A DNA stretch of 64,000 nt from Pseudofrankia inefficax (GTDB taxonomy: Bacteria; Actinomycetota; Actinomycetes; Frankiales; Frankiaceae): contig NC_014666.1 in assembly GCF_000166135.1 (NCBI RefSeq), forward strand, positions 496,001 to 560,000, in the 5' to 3' direction. Position numbers and translations under genes: made by a program. The notes below the pieces were generated by a model that saw only the letters and a program-made list of their open reading frames with translations, was not told where the DNA came from and did no database searches. Below, one piece after another: positions 17,047 to 25,106 of the stretch (positions are counted from its first letter, which is position 1; the number at the start of each line of letters is the position of its first letter).

Positions 17047-17418
17047 TCTCAACCGCCCCGCCCCGGCGGACGCCCCGCCTCACAGCCCGCCACCGCGCGC
17101 CCTGTGGCTGCGTCTCCCCGGCACCGCACCGGCCGCCCGTCCGCCCGCACCGGCTGGCGTTCATCACCACCGACCGTGCGCCTTACAGGAAGTCCCGCCA
17201 TGCGACTCGACCAGCACGCCGTCCGCTCGCCGACCACTCCCACACGGTGTTCGGCGCAGCGGCGACCCGAGACCAGCAGCGACGCCCGGCCGGCAGCCGC
17301 TACGCATCGTGACGGCAAACAGTCTCGATCTTGCGACTCTGCCAGCATCGCGGGCCTGCCCCGGTCCAGAAGGAGCAAGGAGCTCTGGGTGCCGGGCGAG
17401 GGGTCCCGCGCGGACTGA
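17047..17418. other. intergenic, no gene seen
   Basis: 372 bases between the STAND gene and the convergent TetR gene. Composition is coding-like but no frame has a start and ribosome site or a recognisable protein. Confidence 0.5.
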
Positions 17419-17997
17419 TCAGCCCAGTGAGGCGGCTGCGGTGCGCAGCTCGTCCAGGGCAGCCAGCGCGTGCTGCGCCAGTCCTGTGCCGTCGTCACGG
17501 TCGCCCTCGGACCACCGGGTGTAGCCCCGCTTGAACGCGAGGATCCCCATTTCGCCCGCCAGGTGCGCAGTCGGCTCGGGGACGCCGCGGGCGATGAGCG
17601 CCGCCGTCATGGCGGCTGCGAGACCGACACTCTTGAGGGTGTCGCGCTCCTGAAGTTCGGTGCTGGCTGCCACGGCTGCCTTGAGGCGGGGGCCGAGCTC
17701 GCGGTTCGCCGGTCCCATCTCGCCCGATGCGCGCTCGAGGCCGGCCGCGACCGCATCGAGCGGGCTGGCGTTCGCGGGCGCCTCGATGATCCCGTCGGCG
17801 AGCAGCCTGCTCAGGGTCTCCTGGCCGGCGACCAGGAGTTCGCGCTTGTCGGAGAAGTGCCGGAAGAAGGTGCTCCTGGTCACCCCGGCGCGCTCGGCGA
17901 TCTGCGCCACCGTGGTGGCGTCGTATCCCTGCTCGGCGAACAGGTCGACGGCCGCGGCAACGAGCCGCTGGGTCGCCCCCGGTTGCCATCGAGCCAT
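17419..17997 (-). CDS. TetR family transcriptional regulator
   Basis: 192 aa. Helix-turn-helix at residues 8-52: LVAAAVDLFAEQGYDATTV, AQIAERAGVTRSTFFRHFSDK, the canonical TetR pattern. The C-terminal domain contains ERASGEMGPANRELGPRL and LAGEMGILAFKRGYTRW, typical of a subgroup that regulates adjacent NmrA/SDR genes. It is divergent from an SDR across an 85-base space with two GGGAC-N4-GTCCC dyads, and so is presumably its repressor and autoregulator. Confidence 0.93.
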   Translation of the reverse strand: MARWQPGATQRLVAAAVDLFAEQGYDATTVAQIAERAGVTRSTFFRHFSDKRELLVAGQETLSRLLADGIIEAPANASPLDAVAAGLERASGEMGPANRELGPRLKAAVAASTELQERDTLKSVGLAAAMTAALIARGVPEPTAHLAGEMGILAFKRGYTRWSEGDRDDGTGLAQHALAALDELRTAAASLG

Positions 17998-18012
17998 GAG
18001 TGCATCATAGGT

Positions 18013-18062
18013 GACGGGACTAGTGTCCCGTCGCTTTGGTACAGTGATGGGACTGTAGTCCC
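18013..18062. promoter_or_regulatory. twin TetR-type operators GGGAC-N4-GTCCC
   Basis: Site 1 is the perfect dyad GACGGGAC-TAGT-GTCCCGTC (18013-18032); site 2 is GGGAC-TGTA-GTCCC (18049-18062). Centres are 33 bp apart, lying between the TetR and SDR start codons. Confidence 0.85.
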
Positions 18063-18082
18063 GTTACTTCGGAGAGAGCCTC

Positions 18083-18964
18083 ATGCATGTTTTCGTCACC
18101 GGCGGTACCGGCACCATCGGCTCCGCCGTCGTCGCTGAACTGCTCCGCAACGGCCACACGGTTCTCGCCCTGGCCCGCTCGGACGCCTCCGCGCGGACCC
18201 TCAAGGACGCCGGCGCAGACCCACTGCGCGGAGAGATCGCAGACCTCGACGTCCTGCGGGCCGGCGCCGCCCAGTCCGACGGCGTGATCAGCCTGGCGTT
18301 CAGCCGCGACTACAGCGACCCGGGCACGCTCGCCCAGGCCGTCGCTCAGGAGAGCGCCGCTCTCGCCGCACTGGGCAACGAGCTGACCGGGAGCGGCCGG
18401 CCGATCGTCACTGTTTCGGGCACGCCCTGGGTACCGGGCCGCGCCTCCACCGAGGCCGACCCGCTGCCGACCGACGGACCGGTGGGCGGGCGCGGCCGTT
18501 CCGTCAACGCGCTGCTGGAGCTGGCCTCGCGCGGTGTGCGGACCTCGGCGGTCCGCATGCCGCGCACCGTGCACAACAAGGGCAGGGGCGGATTCGCCGG
18601 CCTGCTGGTCGACCAGGCGCGCCGCACAGCAGTGGCCGGCTACCCGGGCGACGGCACCCAGCGCTGGCCGGCCGTGCACGCTCTGGACGCAGCGGTCCTG
18701 TTCCGGCTGGCCCTCGAGTCGGCACCAGCCGGGACGTCCTGGCACGCCGTCGCCGACGAGGGTGACGCGGTGCGAGACATCGCAGCAGTCATCGGCCGCC
18801 GCCTGGGCCTGCCGGTCGAGGCGATACCGGAGGGGGACTTCGGTCCGTTCGGCCCGATCTTCGCGATGGACCAGCCGGCGTCCAGTGCCCGCACCCGCGA
18901 CGCCCTCGGCTGGCATCCGACGCACCCCGGCCTGCTCGAGGACCTGGAGAACATCCAGCCCTGA
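18083..18964 (+). CDS. extended SDR / NAD-dependent epimerase-like reductase
   Basis: 293 aa. The extended-SDR nucleotide motif TGGTGTIG is at residues 6-13. The family's active-site region is atypical: the usual YxxxK is not evident, and the middle reads GRPIVTVSGTPWVPGR, as in the NmrA-like/nucleoside-diphosphate-sugar epimerase-like group. The C-terminus has WHAVADEGDAVRDIAAVIGR and ends GWHPTHPGLLEDLEN. It probably reduces or epimerises a small metabolite using NAD(P)H. The gene is divergent from its likely TetR repressor and seems to be a single-gene unit. Confidence 0.9.
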   Translation: MHVFVTGGTGTIGSAVVAELLRNGHTVLALARSDASARTLKDAGADPLRGEIADLDVLRAGAAQSDGVISLAFSRDYSDPGTLAQAVAQESAALAALGNELTGSGRPIVTVSGTPWVPGRASTEADPLPTDGPVGGRGRSVNALLELASRGVRTSAVRMPRTVHNKGRGGFAGLLVDQARRTAVAGYPGDGTQRWPAVHALDAAVLFRLALESAPAGTSWHAVADEGDAVRDIAAVIGRRLGLPVEAIPEGDFGPFGPIFAMDQPASSARTRDALGWHPTHPGLLEDLENIQP

Positions 18965-19356
18965 AGCCTGCGCGAGCTGAGGAAGTCACGGGTGATCCCA
19001 GCGCGGGGCGGATCGCTGCCGAGCCGCGGCGACAAGCACCCCGACACCTGCGTTCGACCTGATCCTCTGCGTGTGGGGGTGGTGATGGCCGCGTCCCGCC
19101 GGGTGTTGATGATGACGGTGTGCGTGACGTGGACGCCACGTCCGTCACTGGGTCGACGGTGCGGAGGTGCGCGAACCCACGTCAGCCATGTCCTGACCCA
19201 CCACATCCTGGGAAGTGCCATCGGAACCTGGCAGGCCTGTATTGCGCCTGATGACACCAAGCCTGGGAATCGCCTGGCAGCGCGAGAAACCTGAATCGGG
19301 CAGACGTAATGGCGTCTTGCCGGCCGTCGAGGCGTCAACCGTGAGCCTCAAGCGGC
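18965..19356. other. intergenic upstream of the second PPOX gene
   Basis: About 390 bases without a supported gene. The only clear element is the SoxR-like promoter at its right end; a further half-dyad TCAAGC-G-GCTTGA (19348-19360) overlaps that promoter's -35 box. Confidence 0.5.
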
Positions 19357-19387
19357 TTGACCTCAAGCGCAGTTGAGGTCGGAGCCT
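19357..19387 (+). promoter_or_regulatory. MerR/SoxR-like promoter of the second PPOX gene
   Basis: TTGACC (19357-19362), a 19-bp spacer and GAGCCT (19382-19387, weak -10). The spacer carries the perfect dyad GACCTCAA-GCGCAG-TTGAGGTC (19359-19380). The ATG begins 7 bases after the -10, so the start codon is at or next to the expected transcription start; AGGAG is too close to the ATG to act as an ordinary ribosome site. Confidence 0.7.
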
Positions 19388-19394
19388 AGGAGCC

Positions 19395-19844
19395 ATGACC
19401 GCCACCGACGATCCCGCGACGATCGCACCCGGCTCCCGGGTGTTCAGCGACAGCGAACTCAGCTACCTCGCCGGCCAGCGGCTCGGCCGGCTCGCCACCG
19501 TGGCGCCCGACAACAGCCCACAGAACTCGCCGGTCGGCTTTCAGGTCCGCCCGGATGGCGTCGTAGAGATCTACGGCTACAACCTCGGCGCCTCCCGCAA
19601 GTTCCGCAATGTCGCGGCGACCGGCGTCGTCTCGCTGGTTGTCGACGACATCGCTTCGGTGGATCCGTGGCGGGTGCGGGGAGTCGAGATTCGTGGCACT
19701 GCTGCAGCGGTCACGGATATCGAACCGCCTCAGCCGTGGTTGAGCCACGAGGTCATTCGGATCCACCCGCGCCGGGTCCTGTCCTGGGGGCTCGACGCAG
19801 ACGTCGAAGGCCTGCAGGCGCGCACCATAGCGGCCGACGCCTAG
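19395..19844 (+). CDS. PPOX-class F420/flavin-dependent oxidoreductase, paralogue
   Basis: 149 aa. Same motif order as the gene at 5626-6069: FSDSELSYLAGQRLGRLATV, SPVGFQVRPDG, ASRKFRNVAATGVVSLVVDD, VRGVEIRGTAAAV and IRIHPRRVLSWG. Split beta-barrel, probably an F420- or FMN-binding dimer in the cytosol. It stands alone, with a SoxR-like promoter that probably gives a leaderless mRNA and a 10-bp hairpin after the stop. The two paralogues with matching promoters suggest members of one redox regulon; no soxR gene lies in the window. Confidence 0.9.
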   Translation: MTATDDPATIAPGSRVFSDSELSYLAGQRLGRLATVAPDNSPQNSPVGFQVRPDGVVEIYGYNLGASRKFRNVAATGVVSLVVDDIASVDPWRVRGVEIRGTAAAVTDIEPPQPWLSHEVIRIHPRRVLSWGLDADVEGLQARTIAADA

Positions 19845-19937
19845 CCCGGCCGAGGAGCGGTCGGCCGATTGGGCCCAGGACTCGGCGCGGACCCAGTCGC
19901 GGCCTGTGCGCCGGTGTCGACCTAGGCTGAGATCAGG

Positions 19938-19973
19938 GACACCCAGCGATCGCAACCGGTCCGGCTGGGTGTC
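19938..19973 (+). terminator. 10-bp hairpin after the second PPOX gene
   Basis: Arms GACACCCAGC (19938-19947) and GCTGGGTGTC (19964-19973), 16-base loop, about 95 bases past the stop. Possible terminator. Confidence 0.5.
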
Positions 19974-20051
19974 GGCGGCCCTACCGCTCGGCGGGAGCTG
20001 ATGCGGTCCGCGGCCGCTCTGACACCGACGTCACCAAGGGCAGGCGATGAC

Positions 20052-21017
20052 ATGCCGACACCACCCAACCAGCTTGCCGACCGGAACCCGGCGGCCGCGC
20101 CCGACGCAGCGCGGTTGGAGGAGGTAAGGCCGGGCGTGCACGCCTGGGTGCAGCCGGACGGGTCCTGGTGGGTCAACAACGCCGGCGCGGTGGGCGGCGC
20201 CGAGGGCTTGCTGGTCATCGACACCTGCGCGACCGCGGACCGTACCCAGCGATTTCTCACCGCCCTGGCTGACGCCACCGGTGGCGCCCCGATCCGGCTG
20301 GCCGTGAACACGCACCAGCATGGCGACCACACCTACGGCAACAGCCTCCTGCCCGCGGCGACGGTGCTGATCGGCCATGAGGAGATGCGGGAGGGCCTGC
20401 GCACCGACTTCATCATCGACGGCTGCCCGGCGTTCTGGGCGCCGGTGCCCGACTGGGGGCCGATCGAGCGACGCCTGCCGGACGTCGCGATCACGGCCTC
20501 TACGACGGTGTACGTCGGCGAGCGGCGGGTCGATCTGCTCCACCCCGGCGGCCCGGCTCACACGACCGGCGACCTCGTCGCGTGGCTCCCCGACGACCGC
20601 GTCCTGTTCGCCGGTGATCTGGTTTTCGCCGGTCTGACCCCGTTGGTGTTCATGGGCTCGGTCACGGGAGCGCTTGCCGCGGTCGACTGGCTGGCCGACC
20701 TGGAGCCTGAGGTGATCGTGCCCGGTCACGGTCCGGTGCTGGTCGGCGGCGAGATCGACCGTGTTCTTAACGAGCACCGGCGGTACTACGAGTTCGTCCT
20801 GGCGCTGGCCGAAGGTGGTCTGGCGCGCGGCGCGACGCCGCTTGAGGTCGCGGGCGCCGTGGACCTCGGCGAGTTCGCCGGCTGGGCGGACGCCGAACGA
20901 CTGGTCCTCAATCTGCATCGCGACTACGCGGATCGCGCCGGACAGGAGATCGACCTGGTCGCGGCGCTGTGCGACGCGGTGACCTGGCTCGGTCACCCCA
21001 TGCCGACGTCCGTCTGA
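20052..21017 (+). CDS. MBL-fold metallo-hydrolase
   Basis: 321 aa from ATG 20052; an in-frame ATG at 20001 with GGGAG before it would add 17 residues. The metal-binding signature is NTHQHGDHTYGN (HxHxDH), with a later RVLFAGDLVF Asp and VIVPGHGPVL His, the classical metallo-beta-lactamase fold binding two metals. The substrate class is unclear: similar proteins include cyclases and lactonases. Fourteen bases downstream starts an FAH-family hydrolase, so the pair probably acts in one catabolic pathway, such as ring or lactone opening followed by C-C bond cleavage. The pathway is inference. Confidence 0.9.
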   Translation: MPTPPNQLADRNPAAAPDAARLEEVRPGVHAWVQPDGSWWVNNAGAVGGAEGLLVIDTCATADRTQRFLTALADATGGAPIRLAVNTHQHGDHTYGNSLLPAATVLIGHEEMREGLRTDFIIDGCPAFWAPVPDWGPIERRLPDVAITASTTVYVGERRVDLLHPGGPAHTTGDLVAWLPDDRVLFAGDLVFAGLTPLVFMGSVTGALAAVDWLADLEPEVIVPGHGPVLVGGEIDRVLNEHRRYYEFVLALAEGGLARGATPLEVAGAVDLGEFAGWADAERLVLNLHRDYADRAGQEIDLVAALCDAVTWLGHPMPTSV

Positions 21018-21030
21018 ACGGCGGCGATCC

Positions 21031-21972
21031 GTGCGTTTCGTGACCTACGTCGATGATGACGGCGACCGCGTCGGTGTAGTCGCCGACGGCCAGGTGCACG
21101 CCCTGCCCTCGGGCGTCACGCTGCTGGATCTGCTCCGTGCCGAGGACGGTCTGCGGGAGGCCGGGGAACGGGCGCTCGCGTCGCCCAGTGCCGTGCGGCC
21201 GTACTCGGACGTGCGGCTACGCGCCCCGCTGCCCACACCGCCCACCGTCCGCGACTTCATGACCTTCGAGCGGCACCTCGAAGGGGTCCTCCTCCTGGGC
21301 GGCGCGACGGTCCCCGAACGGTGGTACGAGGCTCCGGCCTTCTACTTCACCAATCCCTACGCGGTACGCGGCCCGCACGACGACGTGCCGGTGCCGCCCG
21401 GCTGCCAGCTTTTCGACCTTGAGCTCGAGGTCGCCGCGGTGGTCGGCCGCACCGGCCGGGACGTGTCCCCGGAGGCGGGCGATTCCTACATCGCGGGGTA
21501 CACGATCATGAACGACTGGTCGGCGCGGGACCTCCAGTTCGCCGAGATGGAGGTCAGGCTCGGCCCGACGAAAGGCAAGGACACCGCGACCACGCTTGGG
21601 CCGATGCTGGTCACGCCGGACGAGCTCCAGGACTGGGCGGCCGGTACCAGCTACGACCTGGCCATGACCGTTGAGATCAACGGCGAGCTGATCGGCGAGG
21701 ACCGGTTGTCCTCGATGGCGTTCACGTTCGGCGACCTGGTCGCCTACGCCTCCCGTGGCACCGAGGTCCGGCCCGGCGACGTGCTCGGCTCCGGCACGTG
21801 CGGCGGAGGGTGCCTGGCCGAGTTGTGGGGTCGAAACGGCTTTGACGCCCATCCACCACTGCGACCCGGCGACCTCGTCACCGTCAGCGTCGAGCAGTTG
21901 GGCGCGCTGACCACCCGCATCACGGCCGGGACGGACCCGGTGCCGATCCCAGCGGCCCGACGCCGCGGATGA
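21031..21972 (+). CDS. fumarylacetoacetate hydrolase family protein
   Basis: 313 aa from GTG 21031. The N-terminal RFVTYVDDDGDRVGVV domain is followed by the FAH catalytic core: FDLELEVAAVVGRTGRDV (metal-binding Glu residues), IAGYTIMNDWSARDLQ and KGKDTATTLGPMLVT, ending GDLVTVSVEQLG. The family includes 2-hydroxyhepta-2,4-diene-1,7-dioate isomerases, acylpyruvases and fumarylpyruvate hydrolases, all Mg-dependent cytosolic enzymes of aromatic breakdown. It is translated as the second gene of the MBL operon. Specificity is not determinable. Confidence 0.93.
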   Translation: MRFVTYVDDDGDRVGVVADGQVHALPSGVTLLDLLRAEDGLREAGERALASPSAVRPYSDVRLRAPLPTPPTVRDFMTFERHLEGVLLLGGATVPERWYEAPAFYFTNPYAVRGPHDDVPVPPGCQLFDLELEVAAVVGRTGRDVSPEAGDSYIAGYTIMNDWSARDLQFAEMEVRLGPTKGKDTATTLGPMLVTPDELQDWAAGTSYDLAMTVEINGELIGEDRLSSMAFTFGDLVAYASRGTEVRPGDVLGSGTCGGGCLAELWGRNGFDAHPPLRPGDLVTVSVEQLGALTTRITAGTDPVPIPAARRRG

Positions 21973-22032
21973 CCGAGGCCGAGCCGGCTCGGTGGGGTGA
22001 TGATGGGGCTGCGGGAGCACGCCGTGGTCCTG

Positions 22033-22068
22033 GCCGTGTCGTCGGTTGGCGCCGTGTCGTCGGTTGGC
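22033..22068. repeat. 18-bp perfect tandem duplication
   Basis: GCCGTGTCGTCGGTTGGC occurs twice head to tail (22033-22050, 22051-22068) in the space between the FAH gene and the NfeD-like gene. No gene in this space. Confidence 0.9.
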
Positions 22069-22173
22069 GCGGCTGGGAAACGCGAGCCGCGCCGCTATGG
22101 CGCATTCCATCCCGCATGGGTGTATAGCTGACGAGGTAGCCATGCGCCTCGGCGCCGGCAGGAGGTGGGCCCG

Positions 22174-22407
22174 GTGGGCGACCCGGCAGTGATCGGTCGC
22201 GCCGGCCACGTCACCGTCGCGACTCGCGGCCCCGGCGGTGCCGGTGAGGTGCAGGTGAGCGTGCGCGGCGGTGTCGAGACCTACCTCGCCTGGTCCGACG
22301 ATCCGCTCCCCAAGGGCACCTCTGTCCTCGTGATCGGGACGCGAGGGCCTCGGACCGTCGACGTGGTGCCCTGGACGGACACCCTGGCACTCAAGTCTGA
22401 TTGCTGA
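22174..22407 (+). CDS. small NfeD-like OB-fold protein
   Basis: 77 aa. Chosen start is GTG 22174 with GGAGG 8 bases upstream rather than GTG 22165, which overlaps the ribosome site. The body, GRAGHVTVATRGPGG then GEVQVSVRGGVETYLAWSDD and PLPKGTSVLVIGTRGPRTVDV, matches the C-terminal five-strand OB domain of NfeD proteins but lacks any membrane helix. It lies 15 bases before a flotillin-like gene, the well-known NfeD partner in membrane microdomain systems. Here the two proteins probably form a soluble or peripheral version. Confidence 0.8.
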   Translation: MGDPAVIGRAGHVTVATRGPGGAGEVQVSVRGGVETYLAWSDDPLPKGTSVLVIGTRGPRTVDVVPWTDTLALKSDC

Positions 22408-22422
22408 CAAAGGGAGCACCTC

Positions 22423-23538
22423 ATGTTCGGCTATCGAGTCCCCGCGCCTGACGAAGCGATGCTGATTTCGGGCGGCAAGCACCGCGGCGAATCTCCGTTC
22501 CGGGTCGTCACCGGGCACGGCGGCTTCGTGATGCCGTTCTTCCGCAAGGTGCGTTTTCTCTCGTTGTCGATGTACGAGGCCGAGGTCGCCGAGACCTGCG
22601 TGACCCATCAGGGCATCGCGCTGAACGTCCGGGCCGTCATCGCCTTCAAGGTCGCGCCGGACCCCGAGTCCATCGTCGCCGCCGGCCAGCGTTTCCTGTC
22701 CGACCAGGACCAGATGTCGGTGCTGGCTGGACGGATCTTCGCCGGCCACCTGCGTTCGATCATCGGCTCGATGACGGTCGAGCAGATCATCCAGGAGCGG
22801 CAGAAGCTCGCCACTGAGGTGCTGGACGGCTCCAAGGAGGAGATGGCGCGGATCGGGCTGACCGTCGACGCCCTCCAGATCCAGTCCATCGACGACGGCA
22901 GGCTCGGCTATATCGCGGCCATCGCGGCACCGCACAACGCTGCGATCCAGCGGCAGGCCCAGATCGCGCAGGCGCAGGCCAACCAGGCCGCGGCCGAGGC
23001 CGAGCAGGAGTCACAGCGCAAGCAGGCCGAATACGCGCGGCAGACCGCGATCGTGCAGGCCCAGTACCGGGCCGAGATCGACAAGGCCCAGGCCGAGGCG
23101 GCCCAGGCAGGGCCGCTGGCCACCGCCCAGGTTCAGCGCGACGTCATCGCCGCCCAGACCGAGCTCGCCCAGCGCGCCGCGGACCTGCGCCAGCAGCAGC
23201 TTGTCGCCGAGGTCGTCCGGCCGGCCGAGGCGGAGGCCGAGCGGGTGCGCATCCTGGCCCTCGCCGAGGCCGAGAAGATGAAGATCCAGGCCGAGGCCGC
23301 CGCGTCGTACAACCGGGTCGCACTCGACCGGATGCTGATCGACCAGCTGCCCGAAATCGTCAAGCAGGCGGCGTCCGGCCTGGCCGGCGCGAACGTCACC
23401 GTCCTCAACGGTGCCGAGGGCATCAGCGACATCGCGAGCGGACTCGTCGGCCAGGGCATGGCCATCTTCGAGGCGCTACGGTCCGGCATCGGGCAACCGG
23501 ACTACGACGGCAAGGCCTCCTCGTCCGAGCTGGGGTGA
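22423..23538 (+). CDS. flotillin-like SPFH-domain protein
   Basis: 371 aa. SPFH/band-7 domain at about residues 5-165 (MYEAEVAETCVTHQGIALNVRAV; AGHLRSIIGSMTVEQIIQER; LTVDALQIQSIDD), followed by a long Ala/Gln/Glu-rich coiled coil (residues 175-310) with EAEAERVRILALAEAEKMK, the flotillin repeat type, and a Gly-rich tail. It has no N-terminal membrane helix, so it would bind the membrane face peripherally. Flotillins build scaffold oligomers that organise lipid domains and signalling complexes. It pairs with the NfeD-like gene just upstream. ATG 22423 with AAAGGGAG before it. Confidence 0.93.
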   Translation: MFGYRVPAPDEAMLISGGKHRGESPFRVVTGHGGFVMPFFRKVRFLSLSMYEAEVAETCVTHQGIALNVRAVIAFKVAPDPESIVAAGQRFLSDQDQMSVLAGRIFAGHLRSIIGSMTVEQIIQERQKLATEVLDGSKEEMARIGLTVDALQIQSIDDGRLGYIAAIAAPHNAAIQRQAQIAQAQANQAAAEAEQESQRKQAEYARQTAIVQAQYRAEIDKAQAEAAQAGPLATAQVQRDVIAAQTELAQRAADLRQQQLVAEVVRPAEAEAERVRILALAEAEKMKIQAEAAASYNRVALDRMLIDQLPEIVKQAASGLAGANVTVLNGAEGISDIASGLVGQGMAIFEALRSGIGQPDYDGKASSSELG

Positions 23539-23622
23539 CCGCGAACGGCGGACCTCGTTCGCGGACGCCCGCACGCGGAGTCGGGCGCCGTCACCGCCGT
23601 GTATGCCGGCCCACCCGAGGGG

Positions 23623-24015
23623 TCAGGGCTGTTCGACCACCATCAACGTGTGGCCGGTCGGGTCGCGGAACCAGAACATCGGAGGAACGGGGTCGCCCAT
23701 GCGCGACACCTCGGCGTCCACATCCACGCCCAGCGCCTTCATCGCGGCGTGGCTGGCGTCGATGTCGTCGGTGGTCAGGGTGATCCCGGTCAGCACGGGT
23801 GTCACCTCGCCGGCCCCGGGGGGCGGCGGCGCCAACGCGATGCCGGTCGAGCCCACCGGCGGGTAGAGCTCCACCCACCGGTAGCCGCCGCCGAACGGCG
23901 TGTCGGTCCGCTTCTCGAAGCCCAGCGACTCGTAGAAAGCGATCGCGGTGTCCTGCTCCACCGTCGGAACACACACCAGGCTGATCGTGCCGATCCGGGT
24001 AGCCGTGAGCGCCAT
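23623..24015 (-). CDS. VOC (glyoxalase/bleomycin-resistance/dioxygenase) family protein
   Basis: 130 aa, one vicinal-oxygen-chelate unit made of two beta-alpha-beta-beta-beta modules: IGTISLVCVPTVEQDTAIAFYESLGF and, after a proline-rich linker, GITLTTDDIDASHAAM with MFWFRDPTGHTLMVVEQ at the end. ATG 24015 has AGGAGGT 6 bases upstream; an upstream ATG at 24075 lacks one. Members bind a metal or a small ligand for isomerisation, resistance or dioxygenation. Stands alone; no specific role can be assigned. Confidence 0.9.
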   Translation of the reverse strand: MALTATRIGTISLVCVPTVEQDTAIAFYESLGFEKRTDTPFGGGYRWVELYPPVGSTGIALAPPPPGAGEVTPVLTGITLTTDDIDASHAAMKALGVDVDAEVSRMGDPVPPMFWFRDPTGHTLMVVEQP

Positions 24016-24164
24016 ACCGCACCTCCTGAGGTTGTGATGACACCACGTACGACCGGGAGCCACCCCGAAACTCACCGCTGGGCGGCCGACGATTCTCCAT
24101 CGACCGGTAACCCTTCGTAGGGCACCGCCGAGTGGCCGCGGGCCTCATCGAGTCGCCTAATGCC

Positions 24165-25079
24165 TTACGGGCTCGCGGCGGTCGAAGGAGCGTTGGCGTC
24201 CAGGAAGGCGAGCAGGCGGGCGTTGACGTCGTTGCCGTGGTCGAACCCGGGGCCGTGGCCCACTCCCGGGAGGATCTCGGCCCGGCCGTTCGGCATCAGG
24301 GTGACTCGTGCCTGAGCGCGGTCCGGGTGCAGCAGCGGCGAGCGTTCGCCGATCAGGACCAGGGTGGGAGTCCGGATCCTTCGCAGCTCGTCGTCCTGGA
24401 GCGGCCGCGGGGCCGGCCGGCGCGTGCGGAACGAGCGGGCGCCGGTGAGCAGGACCTTCCTCAGCTCTGGGACGAGCAGGACCGGGTTGTCCAGGCGGAC
24501 GGCGAGCCGGCGGCGTAGCGGTCCTGCGGTGAGACCGGCCAGCCCGTTGAGGTACATCTTCCAGAAGAACCGGGCGCCGACCTTCTCCAGGCCACCCGGG
24601 TCCAGCGCGGCGACGGTGACCAGTCGGTCGGGACTGTGCAGCGCCTGGTTGAGCGCGAGCCAGCCGCCGTACGAGTGGCCGATGAGATGTGCGCTGCCGA
24701 TACCGAGCTCCGTGAGGGCCTCGTCGAGCCAGGCCGCGCTGGACGCCGGCTCGTGGATCGGCGCGCGGGCGATGCTGCGGCCCGGATCGCCCAGCGTGTC
24801 GAGGGCGACGACCGGGCGTCGCTCGCCGAGCGCGGCGACGAACGGGTACCACTGGACCGCGTTCGAACCCGCGCCGTGCAGGAGCACGATCGGCACCCCG
24901 CCCTCGGCGTCGGGAGGGCCGTACCGGTGCACGTGGGTGGTGCCGAAGCGGGTCTCGACGGCAGTCTGCGTCCAGGGCGTGGGCCACAACGCGAACGCCC
25001 GGTCGTACGCGGCGAGGAACCGGTCACGCTGGCGGTCACCGCGGAACCGGCCGATGGTCGGATCTTCACGTGTTTTCAT
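24165..25079 (-). CDS. alpha/beta-fold hydrolase
   Basis: 304 aa. Oxyanion motif VLLHGAGSN, nucleophile elbow GHSYGG (Ser), VLIGERSPLL acid region and the C-terminal GHGPGFDHG His complete a serine-hydrolase triad; a lid with MYLNGLAGL sits between. The frame is open up to 26570, but that upper part is antisense to the TetR gene; the ATG at 25079 is the natural start. It is divergent from a TetR gene only 27 bases away, and its start codon lies inside a strong dyad, so it is tightly controlled. Substrate unknown. Confidence 0.93.
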   Translation of the reverse strand: MKTREDPTIGRFRGDRQRDRFLAAYDRAFALWPTPWTQTAVETRFGTTHVHRYGPPDAEGGVPIVLLHGAGSNAVQWYPFVAALGERRPVVALDTLGDPGRSIARAPIHEPASSAAWLDEALTELGIGSAHLIGHSYGGWLALNQALHSPDRLVTVAALDPGGLEKVGARFFWKMYLNGLAGLTAGPLRRRLAVRLDNPVLLVPELRKVLLTGARSFRTRRPAPRPLQDDELRRIRTPTLVLIGERSPLLHPDRAQARVTLMPNGRAEILPGVGHGPGFDHGNDVNARLLAFLDANAPSTAASP

Positions 25080-25099
25080 GGTACCGTCGTACCACGAAA
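25074..25099. promoter_or_regulatory. 26-bp operator overlapping the hydrolase start codon
   Basis: Core TGGTAC-CGTC-GTACCA (25079-25094) is perfectly symmetrical. It extends to TTTC (25074-25077) and GAAA (25096-25099) with one mismatched pair. It fills nearly the whole space between the divergent hydrolase and TetR genes. Confidence 0.85.
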
Positions 25100-25106
25100 G
25101 GGAGCG

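Noticed and set aside
18083-18964. classical YxxxK SDR
   Set aside because: The SDR fold is clear but the catalytic YxxxK is not visible, so I list it as an extended/NmrA-like type.
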